The notes beneath the pieces are model-generated. The model saw only the letters and a program-made list of their open reading frames with translations, did no database searches and had not been told where the DNA came from. Source: Vibrio sp. SCSIO 43136 (lineage in GTDB: Bacteria > Pseudomonadota > Gammaproteobacteria > Enterobacterales > Vibrionaceae). Taken from it: a DNA stretch of 64,000 nucleotides. A program made the position numbers and the translations under genes. The stretch's first letter is position 1, and each line of letters opens with the position of its first letter. Location: contig NZ_CP071848.1 in NCBI RefSeq assembly GCF_023716565.1, forward strand, positions 434,001 through 498,000. The letters run 5' to 3'. Positions 50,603 to 62,232 of this stretch are shown in pieces.

Positions 50603-51364
50603 ATGGAACTGACGTTTGAGTTATTGGCTATTTTATTTTTGGTTGCGGGTGCTGCCGGTTTTATCGATGCGATGGCGGGTGGTGGTGGCTTACTCACTCT
50701 ACCAGCCTTGCTTGCGTCTGGGATGACGCCAACCCAAGCCCTTGCCACCAACAAACTGCAAAGCTCGTTTGGTAGTTTTTCGGCAAGTTACTATTTCGTC
50801 CGAAATGGTTTGGTCGACCTTAAGCAGATGCGAACCTCGATCGTATGTACTTTTATTGGCGCTGTGGTTGGTGCGGAGGCCGTTCAATACATTGATGCGA
50901 GTGTGCTCACAAGTTTAATTCCGCTATTACTGATTGCTATTTCACTCTATTTTTTGCTGGCACCAAAGACCCAAGCACAATCAGGAAAAGCCAAGCTTTC
51001 CGAGGCGATGTTTGCACTGAGTGTCGGCGGTGGAGTGGGTTTCTATGATGGCTTTTTTGGCCCAGGAACCGGGTCAATTTTCACGGTGTGTTTTGTAGTG
51101 CTCGGTGGGTTGTCGCTAGTAGATGCCACCGCAAAAACCAAGGTTCTTAACTTCACTTCAAATATTGCCGCACTACTGTTTTTTGCTCTCGCAGGATTAC
51201 CCGTGTGGGAGGTTGGGTTAGTGATGGCTGTGGGCGGTTTTATTGGCGCTCGATTTGGCGCTAAAGTGGTGATCTCTAAAGGTCAAAAATGGATTCGCCC
51301 TTTAGTCATTGTTATGTCGATGGCGATGGCGACCAAGCTGCTTTGGCAGCAACATTTTGCCTGA
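50603..51364 (+). CDS. yfcA: TSUP family transporter (TauE/SafE), YfcA-like
   Basis: 253 residues, about seven to eight membrane helices, with the repeated GGGLLTLPALLASGM and GGGVGFYDGFFGPGTGS motifs of the TSUP family. It probably exports a sulfur-containing or organic anion. The stop codon directly abuts the stop of the convergent flavodoxin gene with no base between them. Confidence 0.88.
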   Translation: MELTFELLAILFLVAGAAGFIDAMAGGGGLLTLPALLASGMTPTQALATNKLQSSFGSFSASYYFVRNGLVDLKQMRTSIVCTFIGAVVGAEAVQYIDASVLTSLIPLLLIAISLYFLLAPKTQAQSGKAKLSEAMFALSVGGGVGFYDGFFGPGTGSIFTVCFVVLGGLSLVDATAKTKVLNFTSNIAALLFFALAGLPVWEVGLVMAVGGFIGARFGAKVVISKGQKWIRPLVIVMSMAMATKLLWQQHFA

Positions 51365-51922
51365 TTACTTTTGGCAAAGCTGTGCAACTCGATGCCCCAA
51401 ATAGCGAGCGGTTGCAAGATCATTTGGATCAGCTTCTCCGGTTTGTATAAAGTGAGCGGTAAGGCCAATATTACTGCCAAGGCGGTTTAAGCCTAGGGAG
51501 TCGAAGTGCTTAGAGGTATTAAGGCCTGCCCATACCATACCGTGCTGACAAGCCAAGACAAAAAAGCCGAGCAAGGTCTGTTCTTGTTCACCATTGATGC
51601 TACCACCGCAAGTAAAGCCGGCGGCGATTTTCCCGTCCCACTCTCGATTGACGTAACTGTTGCTGCTTTCATCCATAAAGGCTTTAAATTGTGCGGCAGC
51701 GCTACCCATGTAAGTCGGTGAGCCAAAGATGATGCCATCTACCTGTTTTAATTGTTCAAAAACTTGCTCGTTCTCGTAGCGGCCTTCGACAATGTCTTTT
51801 GGGTCGATGCGAATAAGCACAGGGCTTGCCTCTTCACATTGTGAGATGCCTTCAGCGACTTGCAGAGCCAGCTGGTGACAGCTTCCAGCCTTACTAAAAT
51901 AGATAACAGCAACCTTAGCCAT
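51365..51922 (-). CDS. Flavodoxin family protein / NAD(P)H quinone oxidoreductase-like
   Basis: 185 residues from the ATG at 51922, with AAGGA 8 bases upstream; a longer frame adds 56 residues of non-conserved sequence. AVIYFSKAGSCHQLALQVAEG is the FMN phosphate loop region and GSPTYMGSAAAQFKAFMD the isoalloxazine loop, as in WrbA-type flavoproteins. A 15-bp inverted repeat lies 46 bp upstream of its start and suggests specific repression. Substrate unknown. Confidence 0.85.
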   Translation of the reverse strand: MAKVAVIYFSKAGSCHQLALQVAEGISQCEEASPVLIRIDPKDIVEGRYENEQVFEQLKQVDGIIFGSPTYMGSAAAQFKAFMDESSNSYVNREWDGKIAAGFTCGGSINGEQEQTLLGFFVLACQHGMVWAGLNTSKHFDSLGLNRLGSNIGLTAHFIQTGEADPNDLATARYLGHRVAQLCQK

Positions 51923-51967
51923 AACGATATCCTTATTTGATGTTATGCAGCTAATGTAATAAACAAA

Positions 51968-52003
51968 AACGACATAGTAAAGAAAACTCTTTACTATGTC
52001 GTT
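51968..52003 (-). promoter_or_regulatory. Perfect 15-bp inverted repeat, probable operator of the flavodoxin gene
   Basis: AACGACATAGTAAAG and CTTTACTATGTCGTT are separated by 6 bp. On the minus strand TTTACT in the second arm could be a -35 with TACATT 17 bp further as -10. There is no T-run next to it, so it looks like an operator and not a terminator. Confidence 0.6.
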
Positions 52004-52011
52004 ATGGGCAA

Positions 52012-52040
52012 AAATAAAGCGCTCTGGGAGCGCTTTATTT
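52012..52040 (-). terminator. Terminator after the TRIC gene
   Basis: AAATAAAGCGCTC pairs with a GAGCGCTTTATTT arm around TGG, with A/T-rich flanks. It ends yicG on the minus strand; it lies just inside the intergenic space before its stop. Confidence 0.65.
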
Positions 52041-52053
52041 ATCGAGTTGTCGT

Positions 52054-52671
52054 TTACTTTAGAGCAAAGGTTGGCAAAGACAAGTGCCAACGAATCGCTG
52101 CCAGTCGAATGCTTAGGGTAGTAAAAATACCGGCAAGTAGGGCGGTTGAGCTATCAAACTCAAAGAATAGTGCGCCAGTATGAACTAAGCCACCTGCAAG
52201 ACACGCCGTGGCGTAAACTTCGCTACGCAGTACCATAGGAATTTCACGTGCCAGTACATCACGGATAATGCCGCCGCCACAACCCGAGCTGATCCCCATC
52301 AGGATAGCAACGAGTGCTGAGTCTTGGTAAGAGAGCGCTTTATCCACACCGATGCCAACAAATACCGCCAAACCGATCGCATCACAAACAGGTAGAACAT
52401 ACCAAGGAATACGCTTTGGTCTGCGTACAAATAGCATGGTCAGCACGGATGCGCCGATAATCGTCCATAGGTACAGGGTGTCAGTCATCCAGAAAACTGG
52501 GGTTGCACCAAGCGCCATATCTCGGAAGGTACCACCGCCAACCGCCGTTACTGCGGCTAGGATGAACACACCAAATGGGTCCATTTTTAAACGGCCAGCC
52601 AATAATACGCCAGAGATGGCAAAAATCGCTGTGCCAAACAAGTCTAGAAGATATAAAAGAGTGTCATCCAT
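52054..52671 (-). CDS. yicG: TRIC family cation channel-like protein (UPF0126, YicG)
   Basis: 205 residues with seven hydrophobic segments in two repeats. AVTAVGGGTFRDMALG and GISSGCGGGIIRDVLARE are the paired glycine-rich TRIC motifs. Homologues form trimeric K+-permeable channels in the inner membrane; the physiological role in bacteria is not settled. Monocistronic on the minus strand. Confidence 0.9.
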   Translation of the reverse strand: MDDTLLYLLDLFGTAIFAISGVLLAGRLKMDPFGVFILAAVTAVGGGTFRDMALGATPVFWMTDTLYLWTIIGASVLTMLFVRRPKRIPWYVLPVCDAIGLAVFVGIGVDKALSYQDSALVAILMGISSGCGGGIIRDVLAREIPMVLRSEVYATACLAGGLVHTGALFFEFDSSTALLAGIFTTLSIRLAAIRWHLSLPTFALK

Positions 52672-52771
52672 TCGGATAGGTCCTCAATTTGGTGATGAGT
52701 TGTACAGTGCGAGCGCATCATACTCGAAATTCATCGCCGCTCAAGGTGTTTTATATCAAATTAACGTCAAA

Positions 52772-53596
52772 CTATTGGGATTTACTTAATCGGGCTTGTT
52801 CGAAGTAGTCACATACTTCTTCAATGGCTTTCAACGTACGTAACGTTGGTCTGTTGATCCAGCTGGCGTTAAGTGACCAAAGTTGTGCATCCGCAACCGC
52901 AGGGATCTGCGGCCAGTCAGACCAAGTGTTGAGGTGCGCCATGCCATGGCGAGAAAAAAATATCACTTCTGGGGCTGCGAGTATTACTTGTTCCTTTCCA
53001 ACTTGTGGGTAAGATGCGGCAGCATTTTCAAATACGTTCTCGCCACCACAAACCTTAAACACATCACTTGGCCAAGCGCCTTTTGCCACGGTCATGATTG
53101 GACTGGAGTTGAGCTGGTAGAAAAATCGTACCGGTTTATCGACTTGGTATTTCTGCTTTAACGCGGCCAAGCTATCTCGAAAGTCTTGGGCAGCTTGCAT
53201 ACCTTGTTTCGGGTTTTCGCTGTATTGGCTAAGCCTTTCTATATTGGATGCGATCTGTTCCAGTGAGCCTGTTTCAGTGTACTCAATATTGAAGCCTAAC
53301 TGTTCAAGCTTTGCGATTTCTTTGCTTGGGTTGCCATTTTTCCACACGACGATTAAATCAGGTTTAAGGGCAATAATTCGCTCAAGTTTAATGCCTTGAT
53401 AGTTGGCGACTCGTTCGATGTGATTGGCTTGCTCAGGGTAGTCACTACGCTCACTTACACCTACCAAATACTTGCCGAGCCCTGCGGTGAACGCAAGCTC
53501 AGTTGCGTGTGGACTCAAGCTGATGACTCGTTTGGCAACGTCAGCATGGGTAGAAGCTGACATCAGTATTAGCCCCAAAATAATGGCTCGAAACAT
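52772..53596 (-). CDS. btuF: Periplasmic vitamin B12-binding protein BtuF
   Basis: 274 residues from the ATG at 53596 (MFRAIILGLILMSASTHA signal peptide); the longer frame runs into cbiB. The mature part begins KRVISLSPHATELAFTAG, typical of BtuF-type class III binding proteins, and contains SERSDYPEQANHIERV. It would deliver cobalamin or cobinamide to BtuCD, which is not encoded nearby. The start lies 2 bp after the cbiB stop, so both are cotranscribed. Confidence 0.9.
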   Translation of the reverse strand: MFRAIILGLILMSASTHADVAKRVISLSPHATELAFTAGLGKYLVGVSERSDYPEQANHIERVANYQGIKLERIIALKPDLIVVWKNGNPSKEIAKLEQLGFNIEYTETGSLEQIASNIERLSQYSENPKQGMQAAQDFRDSLAALKQKYQVDKPVRFFYQLNSSPIMTVAKGAWPSDVFKVCGGENVFENAAASYPQVGKEQVILAAPEVIFFSRHGMAHLNTWSDWPQIPAVADAQLWSLNASWINRPTLRTLKAIEEVCDYFEQARLSKSQ

Positions 53597-53598
53597 GA

Positions 53599-54558
53599 TT
53601 AAAATCCTTGATATACAGCGGCCATAATAAGGCTTTGTAACAACAGCCAGACACAGGCACGCCAAGCCATTAAGTGTTGAATTTGAGCTAAATGGAAGGC
53701 GGCAGGTGCAATTCGGCCGCCAATTTTTGGCCGGACACTTTTGATGGTGTTGTAAATAGCAGGACCGCCCAATGACAGTGCGAATTTATTACCGACAGCG
53801 GCAATCAGCCAGCCCGGTCCCGGCGTTGGCCAGCTTTTCCCCTGTTCACGCATCATGCTTAACGTACGAGCAGTGTTGCCACCAATAGCGATGAATAGAG
53901 CGAACAGTCGCAGAGGAAGATAGTCGAGCATTGCTTGAACTCGAACGACGGGCAGGCCAAATGGTTGGTAGTCTTTACGACTTGGGGACCAAACACGAGC
54001 AAGCTCAGCATTGAGGCGATATAACAGCGCACCTTGAGCGCCTAAAAGTCCATACCAAAACAAAACACCAATGACGTTGCGCGAAAAGCCTATCAACAAA
54101 GTCTCAGCCCCGGCTTTGCCTAGCCCAAGTTGAGACAGTGGTGCTGTTTCTCGGTTTAAGAAGGGTTCCAATGCTTGTCTTGCTTTGGCTTTGTTCTCCT
54201 GACTCAAGTAGCGAATCAGCTTTTTGCCCAGTATTTCATTGTTTCGCCAACCGAGTGCAATCAGCAGTAGGGCTAAATCAAATAACTGAGGTTGCCAAAC
54301 CAGAGGTTTTAGCGCCCATAGCAGTAACCAAGTAGGAAAAATCATTAGCAGCCATGCCATACCCCCAGAGACGATACTCTGTTGGTAACTATGGTTGCTA
54401 TTAACTTTGTCGGACAATATCAAGGCGAAACTTCGCCATAAGCGAACAGGGTGCGCTTGATAAGGTATCGGTAAGATATAGTGAAATACCAATGCGCCCC
54501 ACATAACCAGTAGGGCGCCATTGGCATAAAAATGAGTTAATGGTTCAGGCATTACCAT
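53599..54558 (-). CDS. cbiB: Adenosylcobinamide-phosphate synthase-like protein, CbiB/CobD family
   Basis: 319 residues with several membrane segments. Family landmarks include SMMREQGKSWPTPGPGW and the GGPAIYNTIKSVRPKIG region. In cobalamin-making bacteria it attaches aminopropanol to cobyric acid; beside btuF and without other cob genes here, a salvage role is likely. It starts at 54558 or at the ATG two codons later. mtnN lies 6 bp upstream and btuF 2 bp downstream. Confidence 0.87.
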   Translation of the reverse strand: MVMPEPLTHFYANGALLVMWGALVFHYILPIPYQAHPVRLWRSFALILSDKVNSNHSYQQSIVSGGMAWLLMIFPTWLLLWALKPLVWQPQLFDLALLLIALGWRNNEILGKKLIRYLSQENKAKARQALEPFLNRETAPLSQLGLGKAGAETLLIGFSRNVIGVLFWYGLLGAQGALLYRLNAELARVWSPSRKDYQPFGLPVVRVQAMLDYLPLRLFALFIAIGGNTARTLSMMREQGKSWPTPGPGWLIAAVGNKFALSLGGPAIYNTIKSVRPKIGGRIAPAAFHLAQIQHLMAWRACVWLLLQSLIMAAVYQGF

Positions 54559-54564
54559 CCAAAG

Positions 54565-55260
54565 TTAGTTCAGTTGTGCCGCCATCTTAATGATCATTTC
54601 AGATGAACTCTTTGCAGCAAGTGGCAAGAACTCATCAAAGCTCATAGGTGACTCTTTGTCTGCAACATCAGAGATTGCACGAACAACCACAAATGGCACG
54701 TTAAACTGATGACAAGTTTGCGCAATCGCTGCTGCTTCCATTTCCACTGCAATAACTGACGGGAAATGAGTACGGATAAACTCTTTGCTTTCTTGGCTAC
54801 AAACAAACTCGTCGCCAGTACAAATCAAGCCACGAACAGCGTGCATATCTTCCATCTGCTCAAGTGCAGTTTGCGCTATTTGCATCAGTTTTTCATCAGA
54901 TGCAAAAGCTGCTGGTTGGCCTGCCATCTGACCAATTTCGTAACCAAATGCACGTACGTCTGCATCGTGGTAGCGAACTTCGGTAGAGATAACGACATCA
55001 CCTAGGTTTAGTGAGCTGTCAAAACCACCTGCAGAGCCGGTGTTAACCACCATGTCAGGTTTATATAACTCAAGCATTAGGCCTGTGCCTACCGCAGCGG
55101 CTACTTTACCAATGCCCGATTGAAGCAATACCACTTCAAGGCCATTAAGCTGGCCAGTGTAGAAGGTGCTGCTACCACGGCGCTCTTCAGTACAGTTTTC
55201 CAGCGCTGCTTTTAGGATCGCAACTTCTTGTTCCATTGCACCAATAATGCCAAGTTTCAT
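54565..55260 (-). CDS. mtnN: 5'-methylthioadenosine/S-adenosylhomocysteine nucleosidase
   Basis: 231 residues, starting [17 protein letters not shown] with the catalytic Glu, and with the conserved [20 protein letters not shown] and [10 protein letters not shown] segments. It cleaves S-adenosylhomocysteine to S-ribosylhomocysteine, the LuxS substrate, and methylthioadenosine to methylthioribose. First gene of a likely mtnN-cbiB-btuF operon. Confidence 0.97.
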   Translation of the reverse strand: MKLGIIGAMEQEVAILKAALENCTEERRGSSTFYTGQLNGLEVVLLQSGIGKVAAAVGTGLMLELYKPDMVVNTGSAGGFDSSLNLGDVVISTEVRYHDADVRAFGYEIGQMAGQPAAFASDEKLMQIAQTALEQMEDMHAVRGLICTGDEFVCSQESKEFIRTHFPSVIAVEMEAAAIAQTCHQFNVPFVVVRAISDVADKESPMSFDEFLPLAAKSSSEMIIKMAAQLN

Positions 55261-55321
55261 AACGTTTCTCTGTTAAGTCATTTAATTGTTGGGGCAAATT
55301 CTATCACGGCTTATTTGCCCG

Positions 55322-55750
55322 TCATAGCACAAGCCCAGCTTCCAGTAATTTCTCACGCAATGCTTCTGCGCGCTCTCGGTTCACATCAAAGTCGTAGTGA
55401 CCTAAGCGAGACTCTGAGCGTAAAACGAGTTGGCCATCTTGAATACCAAGCTCCATATCATCAACAAAGCGCATGATCTTGGTGGTGTATTCAATTCGAA
55501 GGTAGTTGTCCGATTTTGCTGCTGTTTTTGCATTTGGCAGCGTCAGGGCGACGGCTTCAATTTGGTCTAGCGTGACGCCGTCGGCAAGGTTAAATGGCGC
55601 AAGGTTAAAATCTTCGCGGCTGTCGAGGGTTGAAACGCAACGTGGTCGGTCATCGCACATTTCCGTACTGCGCTCAGTAGTTGGTGGGGACCCAGTGCAA
55701 CCCGCAAGCAGCAGGATTGTGCCCGGAAGCAGTAGAAATGAGTAACGCAT
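55322..55750 (-). CDS. DUF1499 family lipoprotein
   Basis: 142 residues. The signal sequence MRYSFLLLPGTILLLAGC ends in a lipobox with Cys18. The rest resembles DUF1499: CDDRPRCVSTLDSRED near the N-terminus, ALTLPNAKTAAKSDNYLRIEYTT in the middle and FRFVDD-type MRFVDDMEL later. Function unknown. Monocistronic, between mtnN and gltD. Confidence 0.82.
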   Translation of the reverse strand: MRYSFLLLPGTILLLAGCTGSPPTTERSTEMCDDRPRCVSTLDSREDFNLAPFNLADGVTLDQIEAVALTLPNAKTAAKSDNYLRIEYTTKIMRFVDDMELGIQDGQLVLRSESRLGHYDFDVNRERAEALREKLLEAGLVL

Positions 55751-55864
55751 AGTAATTTCCTATAATTGTTGGTGGCGTATAAAAGGAAGTGAAAAAGGCT
55801 CCCCCCTTTCTAAGTGGTTAGCTTTGGGGGAGAGCTCTTTGATACTCGCTTTTAAGTTGCAAAA

Positions 55865-57289
<1,425 letters not shown>

Positions 57290-60200
57290 CTACTGTGCCT
57301 GAACGCGCAGCTCTGCAGCGCTGCGACTTTGATGACCAAGCAGAGTATTTAAGTCTGCCGCTTTTGGCTTGATTAAGAAGAACTTCGGAATCCATTGGTC
57401 GAAGTCTGCCAAAATCTGTTCTGCATGGCTCGATTGAGTATGCTCTAGGTGCTCAGCAATCATGCCTCTTAGATGCTCTTGATGGATTGGCAGGCTTGCC
57501 AAGGACACTGTCTCTACAGACTCTTGGTTAACACGCCCGGCAAAGTCTTGTTTCTCATCGAGCACGTAAGCAAAGCCGCCCGTCATGCCCGCACCAAAGT
57601 TCACACCAGTTGCACCGAGTATGGCAACGACCCCACCCGTCATGTACTCACAGGCGTTATCACCAGCACCTTCAATGACTGAAATAGCACCAGAGTTACG
57701 CACGGCGAAACGCTCGCCCGCAGTACCAGCGGCAAACAGTTTTCCGCCCGTAGCACCATACAAACAAGTGTTACCAATAATAGTCGCTTGGTTGCATTTA
57801 AACGCCGTGCCCACGTGGGGGTGGATGTTGATAAGCCCGCCTGCCATGCCTTTACCCACGTAGTCGTTGGCATCGCCTGTGAGGTGCAGCTCGATACCAC
57901 CCGCATTCCAAACACCGAAGGATTGACCCGCAGTACCATTGAGATGCAGCTTGATAGGAGACCCTGCGACACCGCCATTGCCGAAGCGCTTGGCAACCTC
58001 ACCGGAGAGTCTTGCACCGATTGAGCGGTCTGTGTTCCTTACATCATAATAAAGGCTCAGTGTGTGCTGTTTTTCTATTGCTTCAATGGCATCATCCAAA
58101 ATGGTTTGGTTGAGCTCTGCCTTGTCAAATGGGGCATTCGGTGAGGTCCAGTACAGCGGATGGCCTAATGGTGACACGGGCTGCTGCAAAATGGCCGACA
58201 AGTCGAGCTTGGTCTGTTTAGCGGTTAAACCTGGAAGCGCTTCGAGTAAGTCGGTGCGACCAATCAAGTCTGTGAGTTTTTCCACACCTAACTGAGCAAG
58301 CAGTTCACGAACTTCTTCAGCCAATCCGGTAAAGTAGTTGACGACCATTTCGGGTAGGCCTTTAAAGTAGTCGCGTCGCAGCGTTTCATCTTGGGTTGCA
58401 ACACCAGTTGCGCAGTTATTGAGGTGACAAATTCTTAAGAATTTACATCCCATTGCTACCATTGGCGCCGTACCAAATCCAAAGCTTTCTGCACCCAAAA
58501 TAGCGCCTTTCACGACATCTAATCCGGTTTTTAACCCGCCATCCACTTGGAGGCGAATTTTATGGCGCAGTCCGTTGGCGACCAAGGCTTGCTGGGTTTC
58601 GGCAAGCCCAAGCTCCCATGGGCTACCTGCGTATTTCACCGAAGTTAGCGGACTGGCCGCTGTCCCGCCATCGTAACCCGAGATGGTGATGAGGTCGGCG
58701 TATGCTTTAGCCACCCCTGTTGCGATGGTGCCAACGCCTGGTTCTGAAACCAGTTTGACTGATACTAAGGCTTGTGGGTTAACCTGTTTTAAATCGAAGA
58801 TCAGCTGCGCAAGGTCTTCAATCGAGTAGATGTCATGGTGAGGTGGTGGGGAAATCAAAGTGACCCCTTGCACTGAATGACGCAATTTAGCGATCTCTGC
58901 AGTGACTTTGTGTCCTGGCAGCTGTCCGCCTTCACCTGGTTTTGCACCTTGAGCGACTTTGATTTGCAGCACGTCTGCATTCGTTAAGTAGTGAGGCGTA
59001 ACGCCAAATCGTCCAGAGGCCACTTGCTTAATGCGGGAGTTACGCTCAGTGCCAAAGCGGCGTGGGTCTTCCCCTCCCTCGCCGGAGTTCGAGTATCCCC
59101 CTAAACGGTTCATCGCCGTCGCTAAAGCTTCGTGCGCTTCTGGGCTTAACGCACCAATTGACATGGCTGCCGAATCAAAGCGTTTGAATAGATCGCTGGT
59201 GGGCTCAATCTTTTCGAGTGGCAGTGGTTTTTTCGCAGTTTTTAGCCCCATCAAGTCACGTAGCATGGCAGCAGGGCGCTGATTGACCTGTTTGGCATAG
59301 CTTTGATAGTCCTGAGAATCTCCCGATTTCACTGCGGTTTGTAGTTTACTAACCACGTCAGGGTTATAGGCATGAAACTCGCCTTGATGTACGTATTTGA
59401 GTAAGCCACCGTGATCGATTGGCTTGCGCTTTGCCCAAGCCTTGCGTGATAAGTTATGTAGATCCTGTTCAAAGTCGCTAAATGCAGCGCCTTGAATACG
59501 GGTCGCAACCCCTTTAAAGCAAAGGTCGACAACATCGCTATGAAGGCCAACCGCTTCAAACAGTTGTGAGCAGCGATAAGAGGCGATGGTAGAAATTCCC
59601 ATCTTAGACATGATCTTGTACAGACCTTTATCGATACCATTGCGGTAGTTGATCATCACCTCTCGATAGCTCTTATCGAGCGTGCCATCGTCGATCATTT
59701 TACCGAGCACTTCATAGCTCAGGTATGGGTAAACGGCGGTAGCACCGAAACCAAGCAACACCGCAAACTGGTGTGGATCTCGGGCACATGCCGTTTCGAC
59801 AATGATGTTGGCATCACAGCGCAGGTTTTTCACCACCAAACGATTTTGCACAGCGCCCACTGCCATGGCGGCAGGGATCGGCAACTTGCCTTTTTCAATC
59901 TCTCGGTCGGACAATATCAGCAGCACTGTACCTTGTTCGACAGCATCTTCAGCTTCATCACATAATCGTTCAATCGCTTGTTCTAGCGAATTCAACATTG
60001 GATCATAATTGACGTCTAGTTGGGTCGCTTGATAGTGATCATCGTCCAGATCTAATAGCTGGTTCATGTCCGAATAAAGCAGCACCGGGGAGTCAAATGT
60101 GACGCGGTGAGCATGACCATCAGTTTCACAAAATACATTCATCTCTTGACCAATACTGGTCGCCAGAGACATGACGTGTTTTTCACGCAATGGGTCTATT

Positions 60201-61753
60201 GGTGGGTTGGTGACTTGAGCAAATTTTTGGCGGAAATAGTCGCTGACTAAACGCTCACGAGAAGAGAGCACCGCCATCGGGGTATCATCGCCCATAGAGC
60301 CGACGGCTTCTTGGCCCATATCGGCCATAACTCGCATCACTTGGTCGACTTCTTCATTGCTCATTGCAAATTGTTTCTGGTAGACCTTGAGCTTAAGATC
60401 ATCAAAGCTACGGCTGCCGACGTGCTCGTCATCCAGCTCTGAAAATGGCGTCAGGCGTTGGACATTATTTTGCATCCACTCTTGGTAGGGGTGGCGCTGC
60501 TTGAGATCGTTATCAATCTCATCCGATAGCCACAATTTGCCTTCTTGAGTGTCGACAACCAAAAGCTCACCGGGGCCAACTCGCCCTTTGTCCGCAACTT
60601 CATCAGGGGCGTAATCCCAAATCCCCACCTCTGATGCCAAGGTGATCAGTTTATCTTTGGTGATCACATAGCGCGCTGGGCGCAGGCCATTTCTATCGAG
60701 GTTACAAGCAGCGTAGCGGCCATCAGAAAGTACAATGCCCGCAGGACCATCCCACGGCTCCATGTGTTTAGAGTTAAAGTCGTAGAAAGCACGCAGATCA
60801 CTGTCCATGTCGGGGTGGTTTTGCCACGCAGGTGGCACCAACATTCTCATTGCTCGGAAGATATCCATACCGCCGGATAAAAATAGATCCAGCATGTTAT
60901 CTAGGCTAGAGGAGTCCGAACCACTCTCATTAACAAAAGGTGCGGCAGTTTGAAGGTCTGGCAGCAGGGGAGATGCGAACTTATAGCTTCGCGCTTGTGC
61001 CCACTGGCGGTTACCTTCAATGGTGTTAATTTCCCCGTTGTGTGCCAAGTATCTAAATGGTTGAGCCAGAGGCCAACGTGGCTGAGTATTGGTGGAGAAT
61101 CGCTGGTGGAATAGACAGATCGCTGACTCCATTCGAAGATCGGCAAGATCCAGATAGAATCGAGGCAGATCAGCAGGCATACATAAGCCTTTGTAAACGA
61201 TCACCTGAGTGGACAAGCTACAGACATAGAACTCTTTGTCTTCGGTGAGCTGCTTTTCAATTCGACGCCGGGCGATGTACAAGCGGCGTTCAATATCTTG
61301 CTCACGCCAGCCCGCTGGTGCTGAGATGAATACTTGTTCAATTGTTGGTAAGGAGTCTGCGGCGATCGGGCCGAGCACTTCTGAGTTAGTTGGTACTTCT
61401 CGCCAACCGACAACCGTCAGCGTTTCTTGCGCCAATTCTTGATTGATGATCTGTTTGGCTGCTGCGGCTTTAGCGTTATCTGGGCTTAAGAAAATCATAC
61501 CCACTGCGTATTGTTTGGCTAGGTTCCAACCTTGTTCTTGGGCGATGAGACGGAAATAGCTGTCCGGCTTTTGAAGTAGTAGACCACAACCATCGCCTGT
61601 TTTACCGTCGGCAGCGATGCCTCCACGGTGGGTCATGCGATCGAGTGCGGAAATTGCAGTACGAACCAACTTGTGACTTGGTTGCCCTTCCATATGAGCG
61701 ATTAAACCAAAACCACAGTTATCCTTTTCGAGGAGTGGATCATAAAGCGCCAT
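57290..61753 (-). CDS. gltB: Glutamate synthase large subunit, operon 1
   Basis: 1487 residues. A 12-residue propeptide precedes Cys13, the N-terminal nucleophile of the class II glutamine amidotransferase ([11 protein letters not shown]). The central and FMN-binding domains follow, with the [3Fe-4S] cluster motif [16 protein letters not shown] segment near residue 1120, and a C-terminal GXGXG beta-helix. It makes glutamate from glutamine and 2-oxoglutarate. GGGAG precedes the ATG by 8 bases. Confidence 0.96.
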   Translation of the reverse strand: MALYDPLLEKDNCGFGLIAHMEGQPSHKLVRTAISALDRMTHRGGIAADGKTGDGCGLLLQKPDSYFRLIAQEQGWNLAKQYAVGMIFLSPDNAKAAAAKQIINQELAQETLTVVGWREVPTNSEVLGPIAADSLPTIEQVFISAPAGWREQDIERRLYIARRRIEKQLTEDKEFYVCSLSTQVIVYKGLCMPADLPRFYLDLADLRMESAICLFHQRFSTNTQPRWPLAQPFRYLAHNGEINTIEGNRQWAQARSYKFASPLLPDLQTAAPFVNESGSDSSSLDNMLDLFLSGGMDIFRAMRMLVPPAWQNHPDMDSDLRAFYDFNSKHMEPWDGPAGIVLSDGRYAACNLDRNGLRPARYVITKDKLITLASEVGIWDYAPDEVADKGRVGPGELLVVDTQEGKLWLSDEIDNDLKQRHPYQEWMQNNVQRLTPFSELDDEHVGSRSFDDLKLKVYQKQFAMSNEEVDQVMRVMADMGQEAVGSMGDDTPMAVLSSRERLVSDYFRQKFAQVTNPPIDPLREKHVMSLATSIGQEMNVFCETDGHAHRVTFDSPVLLYSDMNQLLDLDDDHYQATQLDVNYDPMLNSLEQAIERLCDEAEDAVEQGTVLLILSDREIEKGKLPIPAAMAVGAVQNRLVVKNLRCDANIIVETACARDPHQFAVLLGFGATAVYPYLSYEVLGKMIDDGTLDKSYREVMINYRNGIDKGLYKIMSKMGISTIASYRCSQLFEAVGLHSDVVDLCFKGVATRIQGAAFSDFEQDLHNLSRKAWAKRKPIDHGGLLKYVHQGEFHAYNPDVVSKLQTAVKSGDSQDYQSYAKQVNQRPAAMLRDLMGLKTAKKPLPLEKIEPTSDLFKRFDSAAMSIGALSPEAHEALATAMNRLGGYSNSGEGGEDPRRFGTERNSRIKQVASGRFGVTPHYLTNADVLQIKVAQGAKPGEGGQLPGHKVTAEIAKLRHSVQGVTLISPPPHHDIYSIEDLAQLIFDLKQVNPQALVSVKLVSEPGVGTIATGVAKAYADLITISGYDGGTAASPLTSVKYAGSPWELGLAETQQALVANGLRHKIRLQVDGGLKTGLDVVKGAILGAESFGFGTAPMVAMGCKFLRICHLNNCATGVATQDETLRRDYFKGLPEMVVNYFTGLAEEVRELLAQLGVEKLTDLIGRTDLLEALPGLTAKQTKLDLSAILQQPVSPLGHPLYWTSPNAPFDKAELNQTILDDAIEAIEKQHTLSLYYDVRNTDRSIGARLSGEVAKRFGNGGVAGSPIKLHLNGTAGQSFGVWNAGGIELHLTGDANDYVGKGMAGGLINIHPHVGTAFKCNQATIIGNTCLYGATGGKLFAAGTAGERFAVRNSGAISVIEGAGDNACEYMTGGVVAILGATGVNFGAGMTGGFAYVLDEKQDFAGRVNQESVETVSLASLPIHQEHLRGMIAEHLEHTQSSHAEQILADFDQWIPKFFLIKPKAADLNTLLGHQSRSAAELRVQAQ

Positions 61754-61852
61754 AGCAATTCTCCCTTTGCTTGCAGCGATGCTGCGAATGACTGACTAAT
61801 CCACGGCGAGGTGGTAACACCAACCCATCACAGGCGTTGAGCTTTCCAATGA

Positions 61853-61868
61853 TGGCACTGGCATTGCG
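61853..61868 (+). promoter_or_regulatory. Sigma-54-like -24/-12 site
   Basis: TGGCAC-N5-TTGCG with the GG and GC elements 10 bp apart, as required for sigma-54 promoters. It points away from gltB into a region without a gene. Could be chance or drive a small RNA. Confidence 0.35.
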
Positions 61869-62049
61869 CCGAAAATTTAATTTAATTCAATATGTTGTAC
61901 GTTTTTATTGTGCTTATAAATAGTGCAATAAATTGTAAGCATTTTATTTACACCAACTTTACAAGCTATATGCAATCGCAAGGATGGTCAAGTTTTCAGC
62001 AGAGAATGTGGGAAGTGGTTAGAGAAGGGGGGGGGAATGTGTTGAGGGT

Positions 62050-62109
62050 CGGTAAACGGTAATCGGTAAACTGGAAGATCCGGTTGGCTCTGTCTCTTAC
62101 CGTTTACCG
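62050..62109. repeat. Inverted repeat with heptamer GGTAAAC/GGTAATC
   Basis: CGGTAAACGGTAA (62050-62062) and TTACCGTTTACCG (62097-62109) are perfect inverted copies around a 34-base loop; the left side also contains GGTAATC and a second GGTAAAC. The heptamer is shared with the array at 47639. Confidence 0.8.
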
Positions 62110-62153
62110 TTAGCCGCAGGTGTCCGTTTCCCCCTTTCCCGTTCTCATTAACC

Positions 62154-62185
62154 AAAAAAGGCCTGCAAAGGACAGCTTGCAGGCC
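62154..62185 (-). terminator. Terminator of glt operon 2
   Basis: GGCCTGCAA and TTGCAGGCC form a perfect 9-bp stem; the A-run on the left (plus strand) is a T-run for the minus-strand transcript. Confidence 0.9.
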
Positions 62186-62232
62186 AATTAGGAAGGAAAG
62201 TTATATCTCGCCTCTCTCAAGGCGAGTATTCA

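Larger units (their letters stand above)
61754..62153. other. Non-coding region between the two glt operons
   Basis: Holds the upstream region of gltB (AT-rich at 61869-61970), a sigma-54-like site reading away from gltB, a run of nine G at 62027, and a palindromic block with the GGTAAAC/GGTAATC heptamer at 62050-62109. No credible open reading frame was seen. Confidence 0.7.

Noticed and set aside
62026..62036. Run of nine G
   Set aside because: A single homopolymer in non-coding DNA; no structure or function can be argued and it may vary through sequencing error.
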